A stretch of DNA of 36,630 nucleotides. Origin: JBBRYK01 sp038237665. Lineage in GTDB: Bacteria; Actinomycetota; Thermoleophilia; Gaiellales; Gaiellaceae. Each line of letters starts with the position of its first letter. Position 1 is the first letter of the stretch. The notes under the pieces were generated by a model that had not been told where the DNA came from, searched no databases, and saw only the letters and a list, made by a program, of their open reading frames with translations. Below are positions 7,410 through 14,333 of this stretch, in pieces. The position numbers and the translations under genes are program-made. The stretch covers positions 1 through 36,630 of the forward strand of contig JBBRYK010000022.1 in assembly GCA_038237665.1 (NCBI GenBank). The letters run 5' to 3'.

Positions 7410-7569
7410 CGCGGGAAGAACGGCGCACACGCTCACTAGAACCCGCCGGCCGGCCCCCGACACCGGGCCCAAACGAGGTCGTCATGGACGACGAAGAGCG
7501 GTGGCACCGCGAGGACGCCTCCTCGCCCGCTTCGGCAAGGCGGAAACGATGGAGGAGGAGGCGAACACC
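7410..7569 (+). promoter_or_regulatory. T-box riboswitch, translational type, controlling aspS
   Basis: The T-box core GCGGTGGCACCGCG is at 7498-7511. It folds as a canonical antisequestrator: helix A1 GCGG (7498-7501) with CCGC (7527-7530), bulge TGGCACC (7502-7508), helix A2 GCGAGG (7509-7514) with CCTCGC (7521-7526). The bulge TGGC would pair with tRNA ending GCCA, that is discriminator G73, as in tRNA-Asp and tRNA-Asn. The competing fold pairs GCCTCCTC (7517-7524) with GAGGAGGC (7555-7562), burying the aspS ribosome site. Stem III is GTCGTC-ATG-GACGAC (7478-7492). Stem I lies further upstream; GAC at 7459-7461 is the best specifier candidate but I could not fold it convincingly. The 5' boundary is approximate. 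Confidence 0.85.
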
Positions 7570-8820
7570 ATGGAACGAGTGCTTGCCGCGGAGCTAGGCG
7601 CGCACATCGGCCGGCGGGTACGGCTTGCCGGCTGGCTCCACCATCAGCGGCGGCTGAGCAGGGTCTCCTTCCTGCTCCTCCGCGACCGCTCGGGGCTGGC
7701 GCAGGTCGTCCTCGACGGCCCGGTCGAGTTGCTCCCGGAGACCGTCCTCGAGCTCGAGGCCGACGTCGTCGAGAGCGCGCAGGCGCCCGGCGGCGTCGAG
7801 CTCCATCACCCTGAGCTCCGCGTGCTCGCGGAGCCGGTCGGGCCTCCGCCCGTCGAGCTGCGACGCCCGCGGCTGAAGGAGCAGCTGCCGACGATCCTCG
7901 ACCATGCGGCGGTCGCGCTCCGACACCCCAGCGAGCGGGCAAAGTTCAGGATCGCGGCCGCCTCGGTCGCGGGCTATCGGGCGGCGCTCGACGCGCTCGG
8001 CTTCACCGAGTTCCACTCGCCCAAGATCGTCGCCTCGGCCACGGAGAGCGGAGCGAACGTTTTCGCGCTCGACTACTTCGGCCGCCCCGCGTACCTCGCG
8101 CAGAGCCCGCAGTTCTACAAGCAGACGCTGGTCGGGGTCTTCGAGCGCATATACGAGGTGGGCCCGGTCTTCCGCGCCGAGCCGCACGACACCGCTCGCC
8201 ACCTCGCCGAGTACGTCTCGCTCGACGCCGAGCTCGGCTTCGTCGAGGGCCTCGACGACGTGACCGCAGTCGCCCGCGAGGCCGTGGCCGGAATGGTCGA
8301 AGGAATCCGGACGCGGGCGGGTGACGCCGTCGAGCTGCTCGGCGTCGAGCTACCCGACGTGCCCGAGACGATTCCGAGCATCCACTTCGCCGAAACGGGT
8401 GTGGACGATGTCGACCTCGCGCCTGCGGACGAGCGACGGCTCGGGGACTGGGCGCGGCAGGAGCACGGTTCGGAGTTCCTCTTCGTGCTCGGCTTCCCGC
8501 TCGCCAAGCGGCCGTTCTATACACACCCCGAGCCCGGACGTCCCGGCCATTCGTGGAGCTTCGACCTGCTCTTTCGAGGTCAGGAGCTGATCACGGGCGG
8601 ACGGCGCCTCCATCGCTACGAGGACTACGCGGAGGCGCTGCGGGCCCGTGGCGAGGCGATCGAGCCCTATGTCGGCTACCTGGAGGCGTTCCGGCACGGG
8701 ATGCCGCCGCACGGCGGCTTCGCGATCGGCCTCGAGCGCTGGACGGCCCGGGTCGTCGGCGCCGCGAACATCCGCGAGACGACCCTCTTCCCGCGCGACC
8801 GGACGCGGCTGTCGCCCTAG
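7570..8820 (+). CDS. aspS: Aspartyl-tRNA synthetase, short archaeal-type (possibly non-discriminating)
   Basis: This 416-residue class II synthetase has an N-terminal OB-fold anticodon-binding domain (about 1-95, RVRLAGWLHH and FLLLRDRSGLAQVV), then the catalytic core with motif 1 around TEFHSPKIVASATESG, motif 2 YEVGPVFRAEPHDTARH and motif 3 GFAIGLERW followed by NIRETTLFPRD. The length and motifs match the archaeal-type/AspRS2 branch, not the about 590-residue bacterial AspRS with its GAD insertion. Many AspRS2 enzymes also charge tRNA-Asn for the Asp-tRNA(Asn) transamidation route; the sequence alone does not settle this. The ATG at 7570 follows GGAGGAGG, which is sequestered by the T-box. 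It ends overlapping the convergent lipoprotein gene by 4 nt. Confidence 0.92.
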   Translation: MERVLAAELGAHIGRRVRLAGWLHHQRRLSRVSFLLLRDRSGLAQVVLDGPVELLPETVLELEADVVESAQAPGGVELHHPELRVLAEPVGPPPVELRRPRLKEQLPTILDHAAVALRHPSERAKFRIAAASVAGYRAALDALGFTEFHSPKIVASATESGANVFALDYFGRPAYLAQSPQFYKQTLVGVFERIYEVGPVFRAEPHDTARHLAEYVSLDAELGFVEGLDDVTAVAREAVAGMVEGIRTRAGDAVELLGVELPDVPETIPSIHFAETGVDDVDLAPADERRLGDWARQEHGSEFLFVLGFPLAKRPFYTHPEPGRPGHSWSFDLLFRGQELITGGRRLHRYEDYAEALRARGEAIEPYVGYLEAFRHGMPPHGGFAIGLERWTARVVGAANIRETTLFPRDRTRLSP

Positions 8821-9476
8821 GACCGGAGCCGGTCGACCACGAGCCTGAGCAGCCTTCGCTCCAGCGCAGGCTCGAAGGGCACGTCGAGGGAGGTGAAGAG
8901 CACGACCGACGACGACCGGCCGAGCTGCAGAAAGACGTTTTCGGCGTACCCAGGATGCTTCTTCCCGGACACGTCGATCTCGAGCGTCGAGGTGTAGGCG
9001 AAGTTGCGCGCGCCGAGCTGCAGCGAGAGCCGTCTCGCGTGAACGATCTTCCCGGAGGACGTCTTCTTGCCGACCACCTTCAGCACGCACCGGTCGAAGA
9101 GTTTGGCGAAGTCCTGGTTGAACGCGGTCGTGGCGTCGGCCTCCGTCCCGAAGACGATCGTGAGATTGGAGAGCTGTCGCTCGCCGGGCACCCAGAACGA
9201 TCCTCCCTCGATTCCCTTCACCGTCAAGGCCGAGAGGTCCGGCTTGAAGCCGTCGCATCTGAAACCGACCAGATCGCGGCTGTTGCCGCTCCCGCCCGCG
9301 CGCTTCTTCCAGCCCTGCGGAAGGTCTTCGAGGCGGAGCAGCGAGGCTCGAGCCTGGGTCGTGCCCGCATCGCTCCGCTCCAGCCGAGGGGCGCCCTCGA
9401 CGGCAGAGCTTCCGCAACCCGCGCCGGCAACAGCGAGGATCACTGCGACAAGCGCTGCTGAGAATCCGCGCACCAC
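8817..9476 (-). CDS. Putative secreted lipoprotein of unknown function
   Basis: This 219-residue protein begins with a hydrophobic signal and lipobox (AVAGAGC, Cys about residue 21), followed by a Gly/Ser linker, so it is probably anchored to the outer face of the membrane. Segments such as RLEDLPQGWKKR and an even alternation of strands suggest a compact extracytoplasmic domain of the LpqN/PknH-sensor sort; I do not assign a family. GTG at 9476 is preceded by TAGCGT (9484-9489, minus strand) with 7 nt between, so the mRNA is probably leaderless, and that -10 box overlaps the stop codon of the upstream flavoprotein. Confidence 0.75.
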   Translation of the reverse strand: MVRGFSAALVAVILAVAGAGCGSSAVEGAPRLERSDAGTTQARASLLRLEDLPQGWKKRAGGSGNSRDLVGFRCDGFKPDLSALTVKGIEGGSFWVPGERQLSNLTIVFGTEADATTAFNQDFAKLFDRCVLKVVGKKTSSGKIVHARRLSLQLGARNFAYTSTLEIDVSGKKHPGYAENVFLQLGRSSSVVLFTSLDVPFEPALERRLLRLVVDRLRS

Positions 9477-9486
9477 GTGAGGGACG

Positions 9487-10575
9487 CTAGCTGCCGAGTG
9501 CGGTCTCGGCGGCGATGCTCCCGAAGACGAGTGCAGCCGCCAGGCCGCTCGCGTACCCGCCCGCAGCAACTCCGCCGGCGTCTGCTCCACAGGCCAGGAG
9601 GCCGGCGAGCGGTTTTCCGGTCGCGGCGAGCACCCGGGCGGCGGGGTCGCTGCTGAGCCCGCCGATCGTGTGCGTGATCCCGGGCTTGACGCGAACGGCA
9701 GCCACTGCTCCGGGCGGGGCGGGAAAGGGCAGTTGCGAGGGCTCCAGCCGTGTCGGGGCGCGCTCCACGAAGTCCCGGACGGCTCGCCCGCGAACGCGTT
9801 GCTCGAGCGCCTCCGCGTCCACGACGTAGTAGGCCCGCGCGTTCGGCTGTCGCGCCGTCGCCTGAACGAGATCGTTCTCGGACCACGAGACCTCGCCGGG
9901 GAAGAATTCCTCGCCACGCTCGTTGTACACGCGCGCGTGCCGCCCGTAGAGCTGGGCGAGGGCCACGAACTCCCCCTCCGCGAAGTCCGCGTCGGGCATG
10001 TTCCGGCCGTAGAACTCATCCATCCCCGCCGAGAGCCCGGCCCCTCGCTGGAGGCCCAGGCGCAGGCCGTCGCCGGCGCTCCAGGGATTCGCCCGGAGCC
10101 GCAGAGGCGCGGCCGGCCCGATGTGGCGGTCGACCAGCTGTCGGTCACCCTGAAAGCCGCCCGTCGCGAGCACCAGCGTGCCCTCGTCGCCTCCGGGTCC
10201 CTGCCCGAAGCGAACGTCACCGCCGGCCGCCTCCAGCAGGGCGTCGGTGAGCCCGCGCGGCTCGAACCTGACTCCCGACGTCCTTGGGTTTCCGGTCTCG
10301 CGCTCGACGATCGGCGCTCCCAGTTGCTCGAGCCAGGCAAGACCCTCGTCAAGACGATCGAAGACCGTGCGCTGGAGCTCGGGGTCGCCCCGCCCGCACT
10401 CCGCGCGGAAGTCCTCGAACGTCCGGTGGCGCCAGATCACGCAGCTCGAGAGCAGCATCGAGCCGCCGGCTCTTGAGCCCTTCTCGAGCAGAACCGGTCG
10501 CGCTCCGAGCTCACGCGCGCGTGCCGCGGCGCAGAGCCCCGCCATGCCGGCCCCGGCAATGATCAGACGGCTCAG
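9487..10575 (-). CDS. FAD-dependent oxidoreductase (fumarate reductase/KstD-like), apparent CTG start
   Basis: This 362-residue flavoprotein has an N-terminal dinucleotide-binding motif SRLIIAGAGMAGL, an ERELGAR-type Rossmann continuation LLEKGSRAGGSM, VLATGGFQGD in the middle and a C-terminal FAD-contact region LLACGADAGGVAAGGYASG. The fold matches the FAD_binding_2 family of succinate/fumarate or 3-ketosteroid dehydrogenases; the substrate is unknown. The glycine motif lies upstream of the first ATG (10545), so translation must begin earlier. The only suitable codon is CTG at 10575, overlapping the VOC gene stop as CTGA, which implies coupled initiation at a non-canonical codon. The two genes probably form an operon. 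Confidence 0.8.
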   Translation of the reverse strand: MSRLIIAGAGMAGLCAAARARELGARPVLLEKGSRAGGSMLLSSCVIWRHRTFEDFRAECGRGDPELQRTVFDRLDEGLAWLEQLGAPIVERETGNPRTSGVRFEPRGLTDALLEAAGGDVRFGQGPGGDEGTLVLATGGFQGDRQLVDRHIGPAAPLRLRANPWSAGDGLRLGLQRGAGLSAGMDEFYGRNMPDADFAEGEFVALAQLYGRHARVYNERGEEFFPGEVSWSENDLVQATARQPNARAYYVVDAEALEQRVRGRAVRDFVERAPTRLEPSQLPFPAPPGAVAAVRVKPGITHTIGGLSSDPAARVLAATGKPLAGLLACGADAGGVAAGGYASGLAAALVFGSIAAETALGS

Positions 10576-11273
10576 GTCAGGCTGAAGGTCGGCTTGTGTT
10601 CCACGTACTCGATCTTGACCCGCTCGGGGCCCCAGAGGAAGACCGCATACGTGTTCGGCGCGTCGACGACGTCGGCGACCTCGATTCCCAGGTCGCCCGC
10701 GTCGGCGATGTGCTCGTCGGCCGAGTCGACGAGCACGGCCAGGTGGTTGAGGAGCGACCGATCAGGGTCGCCCGGCCTGCCCTCGTGGAATTCGACGTAC
10801 GCGCCCCCCACCTCGACGCGTGGCGCGCCCGACGGACCGGGCTCCGCCGGGGCGAAGCCGAACTGCTCGTACCGATCGGCCGTCTGCGCCGGAGTCGACG
10901 AGTGCAGCGCAACGTGGTCGAGGTCGTACTCGACGTCGGTGGGCCCTTCGACCAGGCCGAGGCGAAGCCCTTCCCCGACGTGGAAGTAGACCTCGCCCTC
11001 GCGCGGGGCCTGGACAGTGAACCCGTCGGGAAGCGCGTCGAGCGCCTCGTGGAGGTTGGACACGCGCAGCGCGATGTGCTCGAGAGGGGCGGGCTCGCGT
11101 GCGCCCTCCGCGACGAACAGGGTCAGCTTGCCGTGACGGGCGTCCGAGCCGATCAGCGTGAATCGCTCCGTCTCGTCGATCATGTGCATGCCGACATGCT
11201 CGGACAGGAAGGCCACGATCGGATCGCGATTGGCGACCCAGAGGGCGACGTGGTCGAGAGTCTTCGGGCGCAT
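10572..11273 (-). CDS. Glyoxalase/dioxygenase (VOC) superfamily protein, two modules
   Basis: This 233-residue protein contains two vicinal-oxygen-chelate modules. The first starts TLDHVALWVANRD (metal His near residue 8) and includes LEHIALRVSNL; the second has YDLDHVALHSSTP and NHLAVLVDSA, ending VKIEYVEHKP with a late Glu. The family includes glyoxalases, extradiol dioxygenases and epimerases; nothing in the sequence selects one. The ATG at 11273 follows TAACCT (11281-11286, minus strand) by 7 nt with no Shine-Dalgarno. It overlaps the downstream flavoprotein by 4 nt, suggesting that the pair acts on one small-molecule pathway. Confidence 0.85.
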   Translation of the reverse strand: MRPKTLDHVALWVANRDPIVAFLSEHVGMHMIDETERFTLIGSDARHGKLTLFVAEGAREPAPLEHIALRVSNLHEALDALPDGFTVQAPREGEVYFHVGEGLRLGLVEGPTDVEYDLDHVALHSSTPAQTADRYEQFGFAPAEPGPSGAPRVEVGGAYVEFHEGRPGDPDRSLLNHLAVLVDSADEHIADAGDLGIEVADVVDAPNTYAVFLWGPERVKIEYVEHKPTFSLT

Positions 11274-11283
11274 CTACCTGAGG

Positions 11284-11646
11284 TTAACGACCGGGATGCG
11301 CCCTGGGATTCCCGTTCCATGCGTCGACCGCGCGCTGGAGCTGGGCCTTCGTCATCTTCGAGCGGCCCTCGATGTTCATGCTCTTCGCCTCGTTGTAGAG
11401 CTGCTCCTTGGTGCGGCCCTTCGGCCGGCTCGTGCCCGAGCGGAGGCCGCCGCGTCGACCCGACGAGATGTCCTGACGGGACAGGCGCGACGACTCCCGC
11501 GCCTCCCCCGACCGGGCGCGTTCCTTGTTAACCGTGCGCGCTGCAACCTCCTTCGCCTTCTTGGTCGAGGCGCCGCGCTCCTTGACGGATTCCTTGATGT
11601 GCTCGTACTGGCGCTCGCGCTTCGCACTCCAAGCTTGCTGGGGCAA
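11284..11646 (-). CDS. Small basic Rho-N/plasmid-stabilisation-like protein, TTG start
   Basis: This 120-residue, strongly basic protein starts LPQQAWSAKRERQYEHIKES and has the repeated pattern AARTVNKERARSGEA, then GRRGGLRSGTSRPKGRTKEQ and a C-terminal helical motif NIEGRSKMTKAQLQRAVDAW. The last part resembles the Rho termination factor N-terminal/SAP-like fold, often seen in proteins annotated as plasmid stabilisation or KGG-type stress proteins. The start is TTG at 11646, chosen for GGAGGG just upstream and for agreement with the family's usual MPQKAWS opening. Nucleic-acid binding is likely by family; function is unproven. It diverges from the gene at 11707. Confidence 0.75.
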   Translation of the reverse strand: MPQQAWSAKRERQYEHIKESVKERGASTKKAKEVAARTVNKERARSGEARESSRLSRQDISSGRRGGLRSGTSRPKGRTKEQLYNEAKSMNIEGRSKMTKAQLQRAVDAWNGNPRAHPGR

Positions 11647-11706
11647 TGGGACCCTCCATTCGCGTTTTTCCCGCCATGCCCATGCCCGGATCGCTAGGTT
11701 TGAATC

Positions 11707-12027
11707 GTGCCCAGAATCCTTCTGCTCGCGGCCCGGCAGCCGGAGCTCGCCGAGCTGCTCGAGGACGCCGGTTACGAGGTCGAGCTCCGCACGCGGCCGC
11801 TCGACGGCGAGCCGTTCGAAGCGGACGTCGCGATCGTCTTCCGGGGCAGGCTGATCGGGAGAGCGCAGGCGGCGACGCTCGTCAAGTCGGGGATTCCCGT
11901 CGTGGAGGTGCTGACCGGCCCGGCGACGACCCCGTCGAAGGCGGACTGGATCCGCCTCTCCGGGCGCATCGCCAAGCCCGATCTCGTCCAGATCGTCCAC
12001 GCGCTGGCCGATCGCGCAGCGAGTTAG
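11707..12027 (+). CDS. Small receiver-like Rossmann-fold protein of unknown function
   Basis: This 106-residue protein begins MPRILLLAARQPELAELLEDAGYEVE and continues with DVAIVFRGRLIG, GIPVVEVLTGPA and KPDLVQIVHALAD. The alternation of strands and helices looks like a CheY-type receiver, but no phosphoacceptor Asp in the expected place is obvious, so it may be a pseudo-receiver. The GTG at 11707 lies 6 nt after TAGGTT (11695-11700), a clear leaderless arrangement. Its stop abuts the convergent anti-sigma gene directly (12027/12028). No functional assignment can be made. Confidence 0.7.
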   Translation: MPRILLLAARQPELAELLEDAGYEVELRTRPLDGEPFEADVAIVFRGRLIGRAQAATLVKSGIPVVEVLTGPATTPSKADWIRLSGRIAKPDLVQIVHALADRAAS

Positions 12028-12729
12028 CTACGCCGACGCGCTGAGGATCGGCCGCGTCGTCGGAGCGGAGACGCCGCCGCTTCGCTCGACCGTGACCGCG
12101 ACACCGGCGCCCGCCGGCACTCGTAACCGGAGCGCAACCAGGGTCGGACGGCCGTTCTCGCCGCCGAAGAGGCCCGCCGGCTTCGGCGTCTTCCCGCGCA
12201 CAACCCACGCCTCGTACGTCTTGCCGGACGGAGCTCGGTTCAGCCGGTTGACCGCGAGCGCCGCAGTTCCGTCAGGGCGTACGGCCAGCACGCCCTCCCG
12301 GCCGGACAGCGGGACGCGGCGGGCGGACGGGTCAGCCAGGACGGCAAGGGCGGCCTCGTCGGCCGCGCGGGCGCTGCGCTGGTTCGAGAGATCGCTCCTT
12401 AGCGTCGCCGCCCAGATGCCCAGCCCGATCGCTGCACACGCTGCCACGGCCGCGATCGCGGAGACCAGGGGGACGATCCGCCGGGGAAACGCAACGACCT
12501 CTCCCCCGCGCCGCGCTCGGGCGACGATGTGGGCACGCAGCTCGGCCGGCGGGTCGACGGGCTCGACCGCCAGGGCCAGCGCGGCGGCTGCCTCGCGGAG
12601 CGGCGGGAGGTCCTCCCGGCAGGCTGCGCAATCGACCAGATGGTGCTCGAAGTCGCGCCGCTCAGACTCGTCGAGTGCGTCGAGCGCGTAGGCCGCGATC
12701 AGCTCGTGTGTCGTTTCCATGGCCGTCAT
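12028..12729 (-). CDS. Anti-sigma factor (RskA-like, zinc-binding ZAS domain)
   Basis: This 233-residue membrane protein has an N-terminal anti-sigma domain with the zinc motif His30-x3-Cys34-x2-Cys37 (EHHLVDCAACRED), a transmembrane helix around 85-107 (VPLVSAIAAVAACAAIGLGIW), and an extracytoplasmic RskA-type domain (KTYEAWVVRGKTPKPAGLF). Such proteins hold an ECF sigma factor at the membrane until proteolysis releases it. No sigma factor gene is adjacent, which is unusual because these pairs are normally co-transcribed. The ATG at 12729 is preceded by a weak AGGGAAAG; an ATG at 12720 is the alternative. Confidence 0.88.
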   Translation of the reverse strand: MTAMETTHELIAAYALDALDESERRDFEHHLVDCAACREDLPPLREAAAALALAVEPVDPPAELRAHIVARARRGGEVVAFPRRIVPLVSAIAAVAACAAIGLGIWAATLRSDLSNQRSARAADEAALAVLADPSARRVPLSGREGVLAVRPDGTAALAVNRLNRAPSGKTYEAWVVRGKTPKPAGLFGGENGRPTLVALRLRVPAGAGVAVTVERSGGVSAPTTRPILSASA

Positions 12730-12780
12730 CTTTCCCTGATTCGAAGGTTCGCACTCGGGGGCGCGACGGTTCGATTCCGC

Positions 12781-13086
12781 CTACTCGAGCGGAGGGTTCT
12801 GGACGTTGTGCTCGGTCGCGTACGCCTCGGTCAGCTGGTTGACGACGTCGAACCCGTCACGGTAGGCGTAGTTGATCTTGATGAACGGCTCCCACTTCTC
12901 GGGCAACGCGTCCTCCGGGAAGATCGCCTCGACCGGACACTCGGGCTCGCATGCCCCACAGTCGATGCACTCGTCGGGATCGATGACGAGGATCCTGTCG
13001 GCCTCGTGGATGCAGTCGACCGGGCAGACATCGACGCACGAGCGGTCTTTGATGTCGATGCAGGGCTCGGCGATGATGTACGTCAC
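12781..13086 (-). CDS. fdxA: 7Fe ferredoxin (3Fe-4S plus 4Fe-4S)
   Basis: This 101-residue FdxA-type ferredoxin has Cys9, Cys17, Cys21 and Cys25 in CIDIKDRSCVDVCPVDC, and Cys40, Cys43, Cys46, Cys50 in CIDCGACEPECP. By family pattern Cys9, 17 and 50 hold the 3Fe-4S cluster and Cys21, 40, 43 and 46 the 4Fe-4S cluster, with Cys25 free. It supplies low-potential electrons to cytoplasmic enzymes. GTG at 13086 is preceded by TACAGT (13095-13100, minus strand) with 8 nt between, and that promoter overlaps the stop codon of the upstream gene. The full length agrees with actinobacterial FdxA. Confidence 0.93.
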   Translation of the reverse strand: MTYIIAEPCIDIKDRSCVDVCPVDCIHEADRILVIDPDECIDCGACEPECPVEAIFPEDALPEKWEPFIKINYAYRDGFDVVNQLTEAYATEHNVQNPPLE

Positions 13087-13092
13087 GGCTCG

Positions 13093-13407
13093 TTACTGTA
13101 GCGGGGAGGTCAGTTCGTCCACGAGCTGAGCAGCCCGCTCGCCGAGCGCGGCCTTGACGATCACCTGGTCGAATCCGGCAGTGTGCGCCCGACGCAGCCC
13201 GGCCGTATCGGAGTGGTTGGCGTAGCCCAGGATCGGGCAGTCCGGATAGGCCTCGGCCACCTCTTCCGGCTCGACGCGGGCGATGTCGCAGATGACCAGG
13301 TCGGGCGGATCGATGCTGTCGACGGTGACGAGATGATGGCCCGGGAGGAGCGCCTCCAGCTTGCCCCGGAAGAAGAGATCGACCCCGACGAGCAGGATCG
13401 TCGCCAC
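13093..13407 (-). CDS. Orphan single-domain receiver-like protein
   Basis: This 104-residue protein begins VATILLVGVDLFFRGKLEALLPGH and contains PPDLVICDIARVEPEEVAE, GYANHSD and AGFDQVIVKAALGERAAQLVDEL. The order matches a CheY-like receiver: an Asp in VICDIAR where the phosphoacceptor sits and a Lys in VIVKAALG where the switch Lys sits, but the N-terminal acidic pair is reduced to one Asp. It could be a stand-alone receiver or a degenerate one. GTG at 13407 follows TAGTCT (13415-13420, minus strand) by 7 nt. Its stop is 7 bp upstream of the ferredoxin start. No output domain or nearby kinase is seen. Confidence 0.7.
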   Translation of the reverse strand: MATILLVGVDLFFRGKLEALLPGHHLVTVDSIDPPDLVICDIARVEPEEVAEAYPDCPILGYANHSDTAGLRRAHTAGFDQVIVKAALGERAAQLVDELTSPLQ

Positions 13408-13476
13408 GCCTCGCAGACTAGCTCGTTCTCGGCGGCCTGAACACCCCCAAAGGAGGTCTGTTAGCTTCGGCGCCCG

Positions 13477-13809
13477 ATGGCGGCCGACCCCTTGGAGAGC
13501 GGACTCGAGCTGATCCGAGGCGGGGAGTATTTCGGTGCGCACGAGGAGCTGGAGGCAGCCTGGCGCGCGGCCGAGGCCGAGGAGCGCGATTTTCTGCAGG
13601 GCCTCGTCCACGTCGCGGTCGCCTGGTATCAGGCGGGCCGCGGCAACGGGGTCGGCTGCGGGCGCCAGCTCGAGAAGGCCCGGCGGCGGCTCACGCCGTA
13701 CGCGCCACAGCATCGAGGGGTGGACCTGGCGGCGGTTCTCGAGCAGCTGTCCGAGGCTGCGGGCAAGGTCGACCGAGGGTCGCTCGAGCTCGCTCCCGTT
13801 CGTCTTTAG
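13477..13809 (+). CDS. DUF309 family protein
   Basis: This 110-residue, all-helical protein has the DUF309 signature GGEYFGAHEELEAAWR followed by RDFLQGLVHVAVAWYQ and PYAPQHRGVDLAAVL. The family's biochemical role is unknown. ATG at 13477 is preceded by TAGCTT (13462-13467) with 9 nt between, again a near-leaderless layout. A perfect AAAGGAGGT lies 20 nt upstream of the ATG, too far to act as its Shine-Dalgarno and with no suitable start codon at normal spacing. The stop overlaps that of the convergent secreted protein gene by 4 nt. Confidence 0.88.
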   Translation: MAADPLESGLELIRGGEYFGAHEELEAAWRAAEAEERDFLQGLVHVAVAWYQAGRGNGVGCGRQLEKARRRLTPYAPQHRGVDLAAVLEQLSEAAGKVDRGSLELAPVRL

Positions 13810-14333
13810 CGCGTGACGACTCGGGCGAAGGCGACAAGCCGCATCAGCCTGGCCCGCGAGAGCGGAGCGCGGTTCAGCGTCAGGTCGGCGGCATATCCGG
13901 ATCCACAGATCGATGCCGTCTGGGCGCCCTTTCCATTCCCGGCGGTCGTCACGTAGTAGACGTTGCGCCCGTTGATCGACGCGTGCGACCAGCCGCCGTA
14001 GTAGATCTGCTTGCACGGCTTGGTCGACCGGTAGCCGACCCAGGTTGCCCAGGTCCCGTTGGCCTGGAGCTGGCCGGCGAACGTCTTTCCGCGAGGGGCG
14101 AACTCGATCCGGAACACGTCGCGCGCATATCTCCCTCCCACATTCACCGCAACCCAGCGCTTGAACTGATAGACGGCCGGCAGCGACGACGGGAAATAGA
14201 ACCGCTTGCTCGTCGGGAACCTGGCGACGATGGCGCGTTCGGCCGACGCGGGAGCGGGGCCGGCCGCCGCCGTGGCCGCGACTCCGGCGCCGGGCGCGGC
14301 GGCGATGACGAGCGCAGCCAGCAGGCGGCGCAT
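13806..14333 (-). CDS. Putative secreted protein at the end of the cytochrome c maturation operon
   Basis: This 175-residue protein has a signal peptide (MRRLLAALVIAAAPGAGVAA) and a mature part with FYFPSSLPAVYQFKRWVAV and two conserved-looking Cys residues (KPCKQIYYGG and ASICGSGYAAD) that could form a disulfide. I do not recognise a family. ATG at 14333 overlaps the ccdA stop (TGATG), so it is translationally coupled to the thiol-disulfide operon; the Cys pair makes a substrate or accessory of that system conceivable, but that is inference from location. Confidence 0.7.
   Translation of the reverse strand: MRRLLAALVIAAAPGAGVAATAAAGPAPASAERAIVARFPTSKRFYFPSSLPAVYQFKRWVAVNVGGRYARDVFRIEFAPRGKTFAGQLQANGTWATWVGYRSTKPCKQIYYGGWSHASINGRNVYYVTTAGNGKGAQTASICGSGYAADLTLNRAPLSRARLMRLVAFARVVTR

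Noticed and set aside
7395..7477. Exact stem I and specifier codon of the T-box
   Set aside because: I could not find one convincing stem I fold by eye; GAC at 7459-7461 is a candidate, AAC at 7472-7474 an alternative. Left unresolved.
9477..10352. Upstream extension of the lipoprotein frame
   Set aside because: The extension runs antiparallel in meaning through the flavoprotein gene, in the wrong frame of that gene. The signal peptide and the leaderless GTG at 9476 define the true start.
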